From a bacterium (GTDB lineage: Bacteria > Bacteroidota > Bacteroidia > Flavobacteriales_D > Crocinitomicaceae): a stretch of DNA of 64,000 nt. The stretch is taken from positions 1 to 64,000 of the forward strand of contig JANSYQ010000020.1 of NCBI GenBank assembly GCA_024742305.1, written 5' to 3'. Shown piece by piece: positions 19,029 to 27,910 of this stretch. How positions within the stretch are numbered: the first letter of the stretch is position 1; each line of letters begins with the position of its first letter. The position numbers and the translations under genes are program-made. Under the pieces are notes generated by a model that had not been told where the DNA came from, did no database searches, and worked only from the letters and a program-made list of their open reading frames with translations.

Positions 19029-19036
19029 CAAAGCTA
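19029..19036 (-). promoter_or_regulatory. -7 box for the 21-codon ORF
   Basis: Minus-strand TAGCTTTG fits TAnnTTTG, with TTG 20 bp upstream as -33 element. It points at the small ORF at 18943-19008. Confidence 0.5.
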
Positions 19037-19197
19037 TACCTATGCAACGGGCTGCTCAACCTATTTATTACATAGAATCCCGACTTTATGACATTTTTCA
19101 CCGTTTTGCCGTGACGGGTTCAGGGAATCACCGTTGAATGTGCCAACTTTTCACATGAAATGACATTTCTGCTGCCATCCTGTCCGTTTTTCATGCT

Positions 19198-19212
19198 TGG
19201 CAGTATCTTTGC
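19198..19212 (+). promoter_or_regulatory. grpE promoter (sigma-54-like, overlapping a -7 box)
   Basis: TGGCAG-TATCT-TTGC has the GG-N10-GC spacing of a -24/-12 sigma-54 promoter and ends 27 bp before the grpE ATG. The same bases include TATCTTTG (19204-19211), a match to the housekeeping TAnnTTTG box, so the two readings compete. Upstream, GAAATGACATTTC (19157-19169) is an odd palindrome. Confidence 0.5.
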
Positions 19213-19239
19213 CATTTCGAAATCGGAAAATTGGCAAAA

Positions 19240-19806
19240 ATGACAGAAGAAAATAAAGTACAGAACGAAGAACAAGAGAACGTGCAGGGTCAGGCAACAG
19301 AATCTGCAGAAAATGCTACTGCGGAAGCGGAGGCAAACGAAACGTCTCAAGAAACTCCGAAAGAGCCTTCGATGGAGGACAAGTACAACGAGTTGAATAA
19401 CAAGTACCTTCGTATTCACGCTGAGTTTGATAACTACCGCAAACGAACGAATAAAGAAAAAGTGGATTTGATCAGCACGGCAAATGCGGGTGTATTGAAA
19501 GATCTACTTCCAGTTCTTGACGATTTCGAACGCGCGATTGCCAACAATCAAAACGCAGAGGACATCGAAAGCGTAAAGGAAGGCTTCAACCTTATCTTCA
19601 ACAAGTTTTCATCCATCTTACAAGCGAAAGGCTTGAAAGAAATGAAAGTGGCCGGAGAAACGTTTGATAGTGAATTGCACGAAGCCATTGCGAACATCCC
19701 AGCTCCCAAAAAGAAGCTGAAAGGAAAAGTAGTGGAAGCAGTAGAAAAAGGATATTACCTCAACGATAAAGTAATACGCTACGCAAAAGTAGTTGTAGGA
19801 CAGTAA
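19240..19806 (+). CDS. grpE: Nucleotide exchange factor GrpE
   Basis: Cochaperone that releases ADP from DnaK. 188 residues from the ATG at 19240 (a TTG nine bases earlier lies too near the promoter). An acidic, Gln/Glu/Ala-rich N-terminus precedes the long dimerisation helix ([28 protein letters not shown]) and the C-terminal beta domain ending [17 protein letters not shown], the family hallmark. dnaJ follows after 8 bp, so both are one operon; dnaK is separate, 21 kb away, with a similar promoter layout. Confidence 0.96.
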   Translation: MTEENKVQNEEQENVQGQATESAENATAEAEANETSQETPKEPSMEDKYNELNNKYLRIHAEFDNYRKRTNKEKVDLISTANAGVLKDLLPVLDDFERAIANNQNAEDIESVKEGFNLIFNKFSSILQAKGLKEMKVAGETFDSELHEAIANIPAPKKKLKGKVVEAVEKGYYLNDKVIRYAKVVVGQ

Positions 19807-19814
19807 TTAGAAGT

Positions 19815-20930
19815 ATGAGCGAGAAAAGAGATTATTACGAAGTGTTGGGCGTTTCAAAGAGCGCTTCCGAAGCAGAGATCAAGAAAGCGTACCGAAAGCT
19901 CGCATTGAAGTATCACCCGGATAAAAACCCGGACGATGCCGAAGCGGAATCAAAGTTTAAGGAAGCTGCAGAGGCCTACGAGGTGCTCAGTAATCCTGAA
20001 AAGAAACAACGTTACGATCAATTTGGACATGCTGGAATGAGTGGCGCCGGAGGTTTCGGAGGCGGCATGAACATGGATGATATTTTCTCGCAATTCGGAG
20101 ATATTTTTGGAAACGCTTTCGGTGGCGGAGGCGGATTCGGCGGTCCACGTGGTGGTTCTCGAGTCGTGAAAGGTTCCAACCTTCGTGTAAAAATGAAGTT
20201 AACCTTGCAGGAAATTGCCGAAGGAGTAACCAAGAAGATCAAAGTCAACAAATTGGTCAATGTCGATGGTGTAACTTACAAGGACTGTCAAACGTGTAAC
20301 GGAACCGGTCGCATCACGCGTGTGCAGCAAACCTTCCTTGGAGCAATGCAAACGCAAACAACCTGTAACACCTGTCGTGGTGCCGGTAAAATGATTGACA
20401 AACGTCCAAACGGAGCCGACGAACAAGGCTTGAAACGAGAGGAAGACGTTGTTGAGATCGAAATTCCTGCAGGAGTTGAGGAAGGCATCCAACTGAGCGT
20501 AACCGGGAAAGGTAATGCAGGTCCTTTCAACGGAATTCCAGGCGATTTGATTGTTGTAATTGAAGAGGTTGAACACGAAGAGTTGCGTCGCGACGGACAG
20601 CACTTGCACTACGAAGCCTACATCAATTTTGTAGATGCTGTTTTGGGTGCCTCTATCGAAATTCCTACCGTAACAGGAAAAGCGAAAATCAAAGTAGAGC
20701 CGGGTACGCAAAGTGGTAAAACCCTTCGATTAAAAGGAAAAGGTTTGCCAGTGCTTCAAGGGTATGGTCACGGAGATTTGTTCGTTCATATCAACGTTTG
20801 GACACCGAAAAAAGTATCTAAGTCAGAGAAAGAAATGCTGGAACAACTGCGCGATAGCGAGAATTTTGCTCCACAGCCAGATCACAACGACAAAGGCTTT
20901 TTTCAGCGTATGAAAGACATGTTCCACTAG
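19815..20930 (+). CDS. dnaJ: Chaperone DnaJ (two-motif zinc region)
   Basis: J-domain cochaperone that delivers substrates to DnaK and stimulates its ATPase. 371 residues: J domain with HPD at residues 34-36, a long Gly/Phe-rich region (about 75-115), a zinc region and C-terminal substrate-binding domains. Only two CxxCxGxG motifs are present (CQTCNGTG and CNTCRGAG), not the four of E. coli DnaJ, so one zinc site is expected; this reduced form is usual in flavobacteria. The sequence between and after them ([11 protein letters not shown]) is also of the flavobacterial type. Second gene of the grpE operon; the CPBP gene starts 1 bp after its stop. Confidence 0.95.
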   Translation: MSEKRDYYEVLGVSKSASEAEIKKAYRKLALKYHPDKNPDDAEAESKFKEAAEAYEVLSNPEKKQRYDQFGHAGMSGAGGFGGGMNMDDIFSQFGDIFGNAFGGGGGFGGPRGGSRVVKGSNLRVKMKLTLQEIAEGVTKKIKVNKLVNVDGVTYKDCQTCNGTGRITRVQQTFLGAMQTQTTCNTCRGAGKMIDKRPNGADEQGLKREEDVVEIEIPAGVEEGIQLSVTGKGNAGPFNGIPGDLIVVIEEVEHEELRRDGQHLHYEAYINFVDAVLGASIEIPTVTGKAKIKVEPGTQSGKTLRLKGKGLPVLQGYGHGDLFVHINVWTPKKVSKSEKEMLEQLRDSENFAPQPDHNDKGFFQRMKDMFH

Positions 20931-20931
20931 C

Positions 20932-21801
20932 ATGAGTTTCGCCAAAGGATCGGGAGAAGGAGAATTATCTTGGGAGAAGTTTCTCCTCACAATCATCGCA
21001 ACCCTTGGTGCTTATTTTATCGGTCTCATTGTAGCAACTTTTGGCATGGGCATCGTAATGGATGGAAATCCGCAAAGATGGACATCGTTGGAATTCGCAA
21101 TGAATTTGCTTCCGTTCACAATGGCTCTAGCAGGATTACTAGCAAGCGTTCATTTCATCCTTAAACGTCCCGTTTTATCCGTTCTTACGTCGAGAAAACA
21201 GTTCGACTGGAAACGCTTCTTCTTTGCGGCAGGCTTATGGCTCCTGATGCAGGTGGTTTTCCTTATGATGGCACGAATGTCCGGAGCACCCATTGTTTTT
21301 GAATTCTCAGCGTCGAAAATTATTCCCTTGCTCATCGTTTCGTTGACATTACTGCCGATTCAAACAGCAGCGGAAGATGTTTTTTTTCGTGGATTTCTGT
21401 TTCAATCCTTTACGAAGTTTACGGGCAAAGCTGGAGCTTCATTAATTGCTGTTGCCGTTATATTCGGTCTTATTCACTCAGGGAATCCCGAAGTAAAAGT
21501 GCTCGGGAACGTTGCGTTGGTGTATTACATCGTCACTGGACTTTTCCTTGGGTTATTGGCACATTTTGACGACGGACTAGAATTGGGCATGGGGTATCAT
21601 TTCGCTAATAATTTCTTCGGTGCCGTCATCCTTACCAATACTTGGCAAGTGTATCAAACCGATGCTTTTTTTACAGATTACGCCGAGCCAAACTTTGGAT
21701 GGGGCATGGTTCTTTCGTTATTAGTGCTTCAACCAGCCATGCTTTTTGTTTTCTATCGAATATTCCGCTGGAAAAATCCCTTGAAAAGAATTTTAGAATA
21801 A
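20932..21801 (+). CDS. CPBP family intramembrane protease
   Basis: 289-residue polytopic membrane protein of the CPBP (Rce1/Abi) family, which contains intramembrane glutamic-type endopeptidases. Motif 1 reads AEDVFFRG with Glu148, Asp149 and Arg153 (the second Glu of EExxxR is Asp here); motif 2 is FGLIH (Phe178, His182); motif 3 is HFANN. About seven to eight hydrophobic segments. The gene starts 1 bp after dnaJ, so it is cotranscribed with the chaperone genes and probably induced with them. Substrate unknown; roles in envelope protein processing or stress are inference. Confidence 0.85.
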   Translation: MSFAKGSGEGELSWEKFLLTIIATLGAYFIGLIVATFGMGIVMDGNPQRWTSLEFAMNLLPFTMALAGLLASVHFILKRPVLSVLTSRKQFDWKRFFFAAGLWLLMQVVFLMMARMSGAPIVFEFSASKIIPLLIVSLTLLPIQTAAEDVFFRGFLFQSFTKFTGKAGASLIAVAVIFGLIHSGNPEVKVLGNVALVYYIVTGLFLGLLAHFDDGLELGMGYHFANNFFGAVILTNTWQVYQTDAFFTDYAEPNFGWGMVLSLLVLQPAMLFVFYRIFRWKNPLKRILE

Positions 21802-21870
21802 ACTGTAAGTTCTTTTCTTGATGTTCGTCTTCGTATATTAGTCGAATTCAAATTCAGAACGAAACAACTT

Positions 21871-22203
21871 ATGAAGACATATTACGACCCGGAGGACCTT
21901 AAAAAGTTTGGAAACATCAGTGATTTTCAACCGGAATTAGGGAAGAAGTTTTTCGATTATTACGGAAGCGTTTTTGCCGATGGAGCCTTAACGAAAAGAG
22001 AGAAGTCTATCATCGCCTTGGCGGTTGCTCATGCCATTCAGTGTCCGTATTGCATTGATGCTTATACAGAAGACGCAATGGAAAGAGGATATGACGAGGA
22101 GCAAATGATGGAAGCTGTACACGTGGCAGGTGCTATCAGAGGAGGAGCGTCGTTAGTTCATGGCGTTCAGATGATGAATAAATACAAAGATCTTTCAATG
22201 TAA
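21871..22203 (+). CDS. Arsenosugar biosynthesis-associated peroxidase-like (AhpD-fold) protein
   Basis: 110-residue carboxymuconolactone decarboxylase/AhpD-like protein. The helix with the CxxC pair reads AIQCPYCIDAYTEDA (Cys58, Cys61), preceded by KREKSIIALAVAHA. The position directly before a radical SAM ArsS gene, whose ATG overlaps its TAA by 1 bp, and before ArsM identifies it as the small peroxidase-like member of the arsenosugar cluster; its biochemical role is not established in that family. First gene of a three-gene operon that ends at a terminator near 24290. Confidence 0.9.
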   Translation: MKTYYDPEDLKKFGNISDFQPELGKKFFDYYGSVFADGALTKREKSIIALAVAHAIQCPYCIDAYTEDAMERGYDEEQMMEAVHVAGAIRGGASLVHGVQMMNKYKDLSM

Positions 22204-23249
22204 TGGCGGTACTTACGCACAAATCACTGGCTGCACAGGATCACGAATTGTCGGAATCCGATAAACAATTGAAACTGCTACACGAAGCCGGATTAACACC
22301 CTTTCAAGACAAGTTAACAGACTCGGGATTGTTCCCGCTGAAACCAGTTGAGTTGGATATTTTTCAAATCAACATGGGAAAGATGTGCAATCAAGTTTGT
22401 AAGCACTGTCACGTGGATGCCGGACCTGATCGAAAGGAGATCATGACGCGCGAAACCATGTTGGAATGCCTCGACGCTATTGATAAAACCAATTGCTCGA
22501 CTGTTGACTTGACAGGAGGAGCGCCAGAAATGAACCCGGATTTTCGATGGTTTGTGGAACAATTGTCAGCAAAAGGCAAGCACATTATTGTGCGCTGTAA
22601 TTTGACAATCATTGTTGCCAACAAGAAATACAACGATCTTCCTGAATTCTACAAGAAGCACAACATTGAAGTCGTTTCTTCTTTGCCGTACTTCAGCTCA
22701 ACCAAGACGGATGCGCAACGTGGTGATGGAGTTTTTGAACAAAGTATCCGCGCTTTGAAAATGCTAAATGCCGTGGGTTATGGGGTAGAAGGATCAGGCT
22801 TAACATTAAACCTCGTTTACAATCCATCGGGGGCCTTTTTACCACCTGACCAATCGGAATTGGCCGGTACGTTCCATTCAAAATTGAAAGATCGGTACGA
22901 TGTCGTTTTCAATGACCTCTTTGCGATTACAAACATTCCCATCAGTCGATATTTGCAATACCTGGTAGCAAGTGGAAATTACGAAGGCTACATGGAAAAG
23001 CTCGTCAATGCCTACAATCCAGTGGCTGCGGCAAACGTCATGTGTAGAAATACACTATCTATCGGTTGGGATGGTTATATTTACGACTGCGATTTCAACC
23101 AAATGTTGGATTTGAAAGTAGCGGCGAAAGGACAACATTTGAGCGATTTTAATGCAACAGAACTGCAGGAAAGATCAATCATTGTAAACCAACATTGTTA
23201 CGGCTGTACGGCAGGTGCTGGTTCAAGCTGTGGCGGAACAACAACTTAA
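22203..23249 (+). CDS. arsS: Radical SAM protein ArsS, arsenosugar biosynthesis
   Basis: 348 residues. The iron-sulfur cluster motif is MCNQVCKHCHVDAG (Cys62, Cys66, Cys69, spaced CX3CX2C). A C-terminal Cys-rich part (CRNTLSIGWDGYIYDCDFNQ and HCYGCTAGAGSSCGG) is the DUF3641-type tail of the ArsS family. ArsS is thought to join a 5'-deoxyadenosyl group from SAM to dimethylated arsenic made by ArsM, giving the precursor of arsenosugars. Some relatives are selenoproteins; here the C-terminal motif uses Cys codons. Overlaps the upstream gene by 1 bp; arsM starts 5 bp downstream. Confidence 0.93.
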   Translation: MAVLTHKSLAAQDHELSESDKQLKLLHEAGLTPFQDKLTDSGLFPLKPVELDIFQINMGKMCNQVCKHCHVDAGPDRKEIMTRETMLECLDAIDKTNCSTVDLTGGAPEMNPDFRWFVEQLSAKGKHIIVRCNLTIIVANKKYNDLPEFYKKHNIEVVSSLPYFSSTKTDAQRGDGVFEQSIRALKMLNAVGYGVEGSGLTLNLVYNPSGAFLPPDQSELAGTFHSKLKDRYDVVFNDLFAITNIPISRYLQYLVASGNYEGYMEKLVNAYNPVAAANVMCRNTLSIGWDGYIYDCDFNQMLDLKVAAKGQHLSDFNATELQERSIIVNQHCYGCTAGAGSSCGGTTT

Positions 23250-23254
23250 TTCAG

Positions 23255-24226
23255 ATGAAATCATATCTAGATACAACGGTCGATGTATACCGGGAGGCTG
23301 CATTGACACCAGATGTAGGATTGTGCTGTACAACTACACCTGTTTGGGCATTGCCGGAGTTGGACATGCCAAGCATCATGTTAGAAATGAACTACGGATG
23401 CGGAAGTACAGTAAACCCACGAGATTTGGTCAATGAACCAACAGTTCTTTACGTAGGAGTAGGAGGTGGAATGGAAGTGTTCCAATTCTCGTATTTCAGT
23501 CGCAAAAAACACGGCGTTATCGGTATTGATGTCGTAGATGAAATGATTGAGGCATGCAAGGAGAACCTAAAAACGGCTGAGAAAACAAATCCGTGGTTCA
23601 AATCGGAATTTGTAGATGTTCGAAAAGGCGACGCTTTAAACTTACCGGTTGAAGACAACTCTATCGACGTGGCTGCACAGAATTGCTTGTTCAATATCTT
23701 TGAGAAGGATGATTTGGAAAAGGCAATCGCGGAAATGTATCGTGTTCTCAAGCCCAATGGACGCTTGGTACTCTCCGATCCTGTGACGGAAGATCCAATG
23801 CCGGAGTCATTGCGGAATGACGAACGTCTTCGTGCACTTTGTTTGAGTGGATCGCTACCATTGGATGAATACATCAAAATGTTAACAGACGCAGGCTTTG
23901 GAACAATTGAAGTTCGTGCGAAACGACCGTACCGCGTATTGGATCCAAAGCACTACGACACCGATAAAATGATTTATCTCGAAAGTGTGGAGGTGTGTGC
24001 CATCAAAGATCCAATGCCAGAAGATGGACCATGTGTGTTCACCGGAAAAACGGGAATTTACTTTGGTGACGAGGAATATTTTGATGATCACAACGGTCAT
24101 ACCTTACTGCCGAACCAACCCTTGGCAATATGCGATAAAACAGCCGGAGCATTGGCTGCGCTTAACCGTGACGATATCTTTATCTCGGAATCTACGTATT
24201 TCTACGACGGAGGAGGTTGCTGCTAG
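23255..24226 (+). CDS. arsM: Arsenite methyltransferase ArsM, arsenosugar type
   Basis: SAM-dependent methyltransferase, 323 residues from ATG 23255 (the frame opens earlier but within arsS). The SAM-binding loop reads VLYVGVGGGMEVFQFS. Arsenic-binding Cys candidates are in GLCCTTTPVW, MNYGCGS, AQNCLFNIF and ALCLSGSLPLDEY, the last two matching conserved Cys-containing segments of ArsM. A C-terminal extension ends in GGGCC. It should methylate As(III), supplying the dimethylated species for ArsS. Third gene of the operon, followed by a strong terminator; no ArsR-type regulator is present here. Confidence 0.93.
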   Translation: MKSYLDTTVDVYREAALTPDVGLCCTTTPVWALPELDMPSIMLEMNYGCGSTVNPRDLVNEPTVLYVGVGGGMEVFQFSYFSRKKHGVIGIDVVDEMIEACKENLKTAEKTNPWFKSEFVDVRKGDALNLPVEDNSIDVAAQNCLFNIFEKDDLEKAIAEMYRVLKPNGRLVLSDPVTEDPMPESLRNDERLRALCLSGSLPLDEYIKMLTDAGFGTIEVRAKRPYRVLDPKHYDTDKMIYLESVEVCAIKDPMPEDGPCVFTGKTGIYFGDEEYFDDHNGHTLLPNQPLAICDKTAGALAALNRDDIFISESTYFYDGGGCC

Positions 24227-24251
24227 CAATTAATAACTAGAAAATAGATAC

Positions 24252-24293
24252 GTCCTAGTTTGCTGAAGTTCTCGAAGCAGACTAGGACTTTTT
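24252..24293 (+). terminator. Intrinsic terminator of the arsenosugar operon
   Basis: GTCCTAGT (24252-24259) and ACTAGGAC (24281-24288) pair perfectly and are followed by five T, 26 bp after arsM. Confidence 0.85.
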
Positions 24294-24370
24294 GTTTGGA
24301 TCAAACACTCTAATCAGCTACTTCTCACTTCAATGGCATAACTTTTGGTATTTTAGTGAAAACCAAATTG

Positions 24371-24394
24371 CTTTCGCTTAAACTTTAGCGAAGG
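24371..24394. repeat. Short inverted repeat before the DUF6340 gene
   Basis: CTTTCGCT and AGCGAAGG flank a short centre (TTCGCTTAAACTTTAGCGAA). Similar TTTAGCGAAG elements occur at about 43058-43075 and 50103. Probably a small interspersed repeat; it lies 16 bp before the next start codon. Confidence 0.45.
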
Positions 24395-24409
24395 CGTAAA
24401 ACTGTGCTT

Positions 24410-25399
24410 ATGCGAATATTACTACTACTCTTCGTATCCGGTCTACTTCTGACCATCTCAAGTTGTAAAAATTCCTACCGTATCACCGTGAAAGAACCTG
24501 CGGTCATTCCTTTGCCTTCCGAAACACGCGTCATCGGTGTCATTAATAACGTCACAGAAGCCAATAGTCCTGAGAAACCCATCGCGGCAATTATTAATTC
24601 CAAAGAATTAAATGGAAACGTTGCGGCAGCAGAACGAGCGGTTGATGGCGTTTTACGTGCTCTCACAAATTCAAGAGACATGCGAGGCGAAATATTTGCC
24701 ATAGACTCAACGCATTTTGGAGCCGATGGTGAATTAGATTGGACCGTCTTGGACAGTATTGCTAAGGAAAGAGGAATTGATGGGTTTGTGGAATTATGTG
24801 AAATACGAACGATTTCCCCAGTAGGAGGAACGTTGGTGGCCAATGCAACAGGACAGACGCGCAATCGATTAACCGGGACCGTTTTTATGAACGTACACGT
24901 TGTAGAAACGGGAGAAAACTTTGAGCGATTCTCTGCCACGAGAAGTTACAATATTCCTATTTCCGGCTCCACGAACATTATCGACTTATTAAATGATATT
25001 CAACGCAAGCGAGAGTACTACCGTGCCCTCGGATTTCAACTAGGCTTCGAGGTTGGGTCCATGATTTATCCAAATTGGGTTTGGGTAGGTCGAAAATACT
25101 ACACCCGAGGAACGCCTGCTGTTCGAAATGCTCGTCACATGCTCCGCGAAGGCAATTGGGATCTTGCAGAACGAACTTTGTTACAAGACGAAGAATATCA
25201 CAAACGACGCAAAAGAGCTAGAGTATTGTTCAACTTGGCACTCGCCAATGAAGGGCAAGGGGAACTGGACAATGCCATTCTTTTTGCAGAAAGAGCCGCA
25301 TCAGAAGGAGGTAGTAAATTGGCGAACGAATACCTCATGACTCTGCGAAACCGAAAACGTCAACTGGAACTGATTGATCAGCAGAATAGTGCACATTAG
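24410..25399 (+). CDS. DUF6340 family lipoprotein
   Basis: 329 residues from ATG 24410 (the frame also allows GTG at 24404). Lipobox region LLLTISSC gives Cys19 as the lipid anchor, so a cell-envelope protein. Segments such as IPLPSETRVIGVINNVTEAN and the long middle with TRSYNIPISGSTNIIDLL match the DUF6340 type of Bacteroidota lipoproteins as I recall them. A C-terminal stretch (about 250-310) with WDLAERTLLQDEEY and ALANEGQGELDNAILFAERAA looks like TPR helices, common in protein-assembly factors. Function unknown; it stands alone after the arsenosugar terminator. Confidence 0.75.
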   Translation: MRILLLLFVSGLLLTISSCKNSYRITVKEPAVIPLPSETRVIGVINNVTEANSPEKPIAAIINSKELNGNVAAAERAVDGVLRALTNSRDMRGEIFAIDSTHFGADGELDWTVLDSIAKERGIDGFVELCEIRTISPVGGTLVANATGQTRNRLTGTVFMNVHVVETGENFERFSATRSYNIPISGSTNIIDLLNDIQRKREYYRALGFQLGFEVGSMIYPNWVWVGRKYYTRGTPAVRNARHMLREGNWDLAERTLLQDEEYHKRRKRARVLFNLALANEGQGELDNAILFAERAASEGGSKLANEYLMTLRNRKRQLELIDQQNSAH

Positions 25400-25650
25400 A
25401 ATGGAAGACTCTAGATCACTCCTTGCAGTCGTTTCCAGACGCTAGAACGGTCGTTTTACTCCCTACTAGACTATTCGACACTTCGAAAAATCGAACTGTC
25501 AAGCATGCAAAAGTTCAAGCTGTCGAACCGTCTCGTATCTAGCGTCTAATTTTGCGTCTTTGCTCTTTTATATTTCGTTCATTCTTCTAACCTCGCGTGA
25601 CCTTCTCGCCAATCGACGTTATATGCTAACAGTTTATTATCTTCACCCCT
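25400..25650. other. Intergenic region without a gene
   Basis: No frame or RNA is recognisable. It has repetitive phrases (GCGTCTAATTTTGCGTCTTTG, CTAGATC/CTAGA words) similar in style to the spacer at 34260-34390. The promoter of the ABC operon must lie at its right end; TATCTTCA at about 25638 is a weak -7 candidate. Confidence 0.4.
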
Positions 25651-26586
25651 ATGAACGAAACCCTGTTAGAAGTTCGCAACATCCGCAAAAGTTTTTTCCG
25701 TAAAGAAGCGCTTAATAACGTCTCTTTAACTGTGAAAAAGGGAGAAGTATTCGGACTGCTTGGGCCCAATGGAGCCGGTAAAACAACGTTGATCCGAATC
25801 ATCAATCGAATTATTGAACCCGACGAAGGCGCAGTGAAATTTGACGGTCACCTGATGGAGGCAAACGACCTTCGTCGAATCGGATATTTGCCCGAAGAGC
25901 GTGGATTATTCAAGGATATGACCGTAGAAAAACATGCCCTCTTTCTTGGAAGGTTGCGTGGTTTGGAAACCAAGGATATCCGCAACAAAATGGAGTTTTG
26001 GTTCGATACATTTCAAATGAACGAATGGCGAAAAAAACGCATCGAACAGTTGTCCAAAGGAATGGCGCAGAAAGTTCAATTCATGTGTACCGTTCTGCAC
26101 GAACCCGATTTGCTCATCCTCGACGAACCATTCAGTGGGTTTGATCCAGTGAATGTTGAACTCATCAAAAAACAATTGATGATCATGCGTGCAGCCGGTA
26201 AGACAATCATTCTATCGACGCACAACATGAAGAATGTAGAGGAAATATGTGATCGCGCTGCATTAATTCACGAGGCGAAAAAAATTGCAGATGGAACCAT
26301 TTCGGAATTGCAAGGAGCCCAAAAAACAGGATTGTATGCCATTCGTTTCCGAGGGAACATGCTCACCTTTGTAAATGCGTTATGGACAGGATTTGAAATT
26401 TATGACAAAACCGAACATGGAGATAATCGTTTCACTGTGCGGGTTACCATGCGAAATGAAAGCACTTTTGACGACTTGTTGAAAGTACTCATCGGTCAGG
26501 TCAGCATTGAATCTGCATGGGAAGTTCTACCAACCATGCAAGATGTATTTATTAACCTAGTTCAACCCGTAAGTAATGAAAAATAG
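25651..26586 (+). CDS. ABC exporter ATP-binding protein (NatA-like)
   Basis: 311-residue ATPase. Walker A GPNGAGKTT (from about residue 38), signature LSKGMAQ (residues 134-140), Walker B LLILDEPFSGFDP (about 154-166) and the H-loop STHNM are all intact, so it should be active. A C-terminal extension of about 90 residues (DUF4162 type) is typical of NatA/YhaQ-like ATPases paired with a permease of the NatB type. The next gene overlaps it by 11 bp and encodes that permease. Substrate unknown; sodium efflux or antibiotic/peptide export are family possibilities. Confidence 0.9.
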   Translation: MNETLLEVRNIRKSFFRKEALNNVSLTVKKGEVFGLLGPNGAGKTTLIRIINRIIEPDEGAVKFDGHLMEANDLRRIGYLPEERGLFKDMTVEKHALFLGRLRGLETKDIRNKMEFWFDTFQMNEWRKKRIEQLSKGMAQKVQFMCTVLHEPDLLILDEPFSGFDPVNVELIKKQLMIMRAAGKTIILSTHNMKNVEEICDRAALIHEAKKIADGTISELQGAQKTGLYAIRFRGNMLTFVNALWTGFEIYDKTEHGDNRFTVRVTMRNESTFDDLLKVLIGQVSIESAWEVLPTMQDVFINLVQPVSNEK

Positions 26587-27910
26587 TCTTTTAATTGCCC
26601 TACGGGAATGGCGAGCAAGAGTCGGATCCCGGTCGTTTTTGGCCATGTCGGCTTTAGGACCTGTTGCCGTTTTGATATTTACATATCTCATCTTTGCCTT
26701 TGGAGATGAAGGAGAACAAAAATGGAACGTTCTTATTGCCGATCCAACCAATTACATGCAAGGCAAGATCATGCCTGGGAAAGACAAGTCGGTGACCTAT
26801 TCTTTTGCCAATAATACCATTGATCACGAAGAATTTAGAGAAGGTTCTCGCTTCAAGGATTTTGATGCACTTATTGAAATCAATGAGAAGGTTTTAGAGA
26901 ACAAGGTAAGCCACGTGTTCTTCAGGGAAGCACCATCCACGCGATTAAGAACGAAAGTTCAATACCAAATAGAGCGAAGAATGGAAGAGGTCTTCGCGAG
27001 TGAAAAGCATGGTATCTCCGTGCAAAAATATCGAAGAATCAAGAAGCCGCTGACCATGTCTTTCGTAGATGTTTACGATCCATACGGTGAAGAAAATAGC
27101 GACAACGGTTGGGTTGGTTTCTTCATGGGAGGAATCATCATTTTGTTTATCGGTTTGTTCGGAATGACCATTCTGCGCAGCGTTGCTAGAGAAAAGAGCA
27201 ATCGTATCGTGGAAGTGCTAATGGGAACGTGTTCACCAAGACAGTTGATGACGGGAAAAATTCTCGGAGTTGGACTCAGTGCTATGCTACAATTCATCAT
27301 TTGGACCGTAATCATTGGATTTGGATTGTACTGGATGCGTGAGACCTTATTCGTGGATTTGCTCGATCCACGAAACGCCAATTTTGAAGAAGTATCTCAA
27401 CAAATGCAGAATCAGTCTTACGCAGCGAAACAGTTTTCTTCCGTAGAATACAATCGCTTCGTCGACCTTGTTTACAATAAAATCAACTTTGGATTGATGC
27501 TTTCGTATTTCATCGGATTCTTTATCGGTGGTTATTTGTTCTATGCCGCGTTCTTTGCCTCTTTGGGAGCTTCGATGGGTACGGAAAGTGACGGACAACA
27601 ATTCGTTTTACCCTTAGTATTCATCTTACTCATTTCTCTTTACACCGGATATTATACTATGAATTATCCCTCCAGTTCATTGGTAGATTGGCTACAATAC
27701 GTACCATTCACAGCGCCCGTCGTCGCGATGGTAAAACTAGCGCAAGGGTATGGCGAGAATGGCTACCAAATTTACATTTCCATGACGCTGCTCTATGCCA
27801 GTGCCGTGGCAATGTTACTCATTGCGTCCCGCGTATATAAGAACGGAATTCTTCAATTCGGTCACCGACTTCGCTTGGTGCATTTGCTTAAATGGTTGCG
27901 AAAAACGTAG
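26576..27910 (+). CDS. ABC exporter permease (NatB/YhaP-like)
   Basis: 444-residue membrane protein. One hydrophobic segment near the N-terminus (SALGPVAVLIFTYLIFAF, about residues 24-41), a large extracytoplasmic domain of about 130 residues, then five or so membrane segments in the C-terminal half, including GFFMGGIIILFIGLFGMTIL and the conserved cytoplasmic REKSNRIVEVLMGTCSPRQLMTGKILG that contacts the ATPase. This is the ABC2 permease layout. Overlaps the ATPase gene by 11 bp; the phosphatase gene begins at the very next base after its stop, so three genes form an operon. Confidence 0.9.
   Translation: MKNSLLIALREWRARVGSRSFLAMSALGPVAVLIFTYLIFAFGDEGEQKWNVLIADPTNYMQGKIMPGKDKSVTYSFANNTIDHEEFREGSRFKDFDALIEINEKVLENKVSHVFFREAPSTRLRTKVQYQIERRMEEVFASEKHGISVQKYRRIKKPLTMSFVDVYDPYGEENSDNGWVGFFMGGIIILFIGLFGMTILRSVAREKSNRIVEVLMGTCSPRQLMTGKILGVGLSAMLQFIIWTVIIGFGLYWMRETLFVDLLDPRNANFEEVSQQMQNQSYAAKQFSSVEYNRFVDLVYNKINFGLMLSYFIGFFIGGYLFYAAFFASLGASMGTESDGQQFVLPLVFILLISLYTGYYTMNYPSSSLVDWLQYVPFTAPVVAMVKLAQGYGENGYQIYISMTLLYASAVAMLLIASRVYKNGILQFGHRLRLVHLLKWLRKT

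Noticed and set aside
20199-20711. 170-codon open frame opposite dnaJ
   Set aside because: Antisense to a conserved chaperone gene, no signal or domain, and codon pattern follows that of dnaJ.
25400-25650. Insertion sequence remnant
   Set aside because: No terminal inverted repeats or transposase fragments are visible, only word-level repetition.
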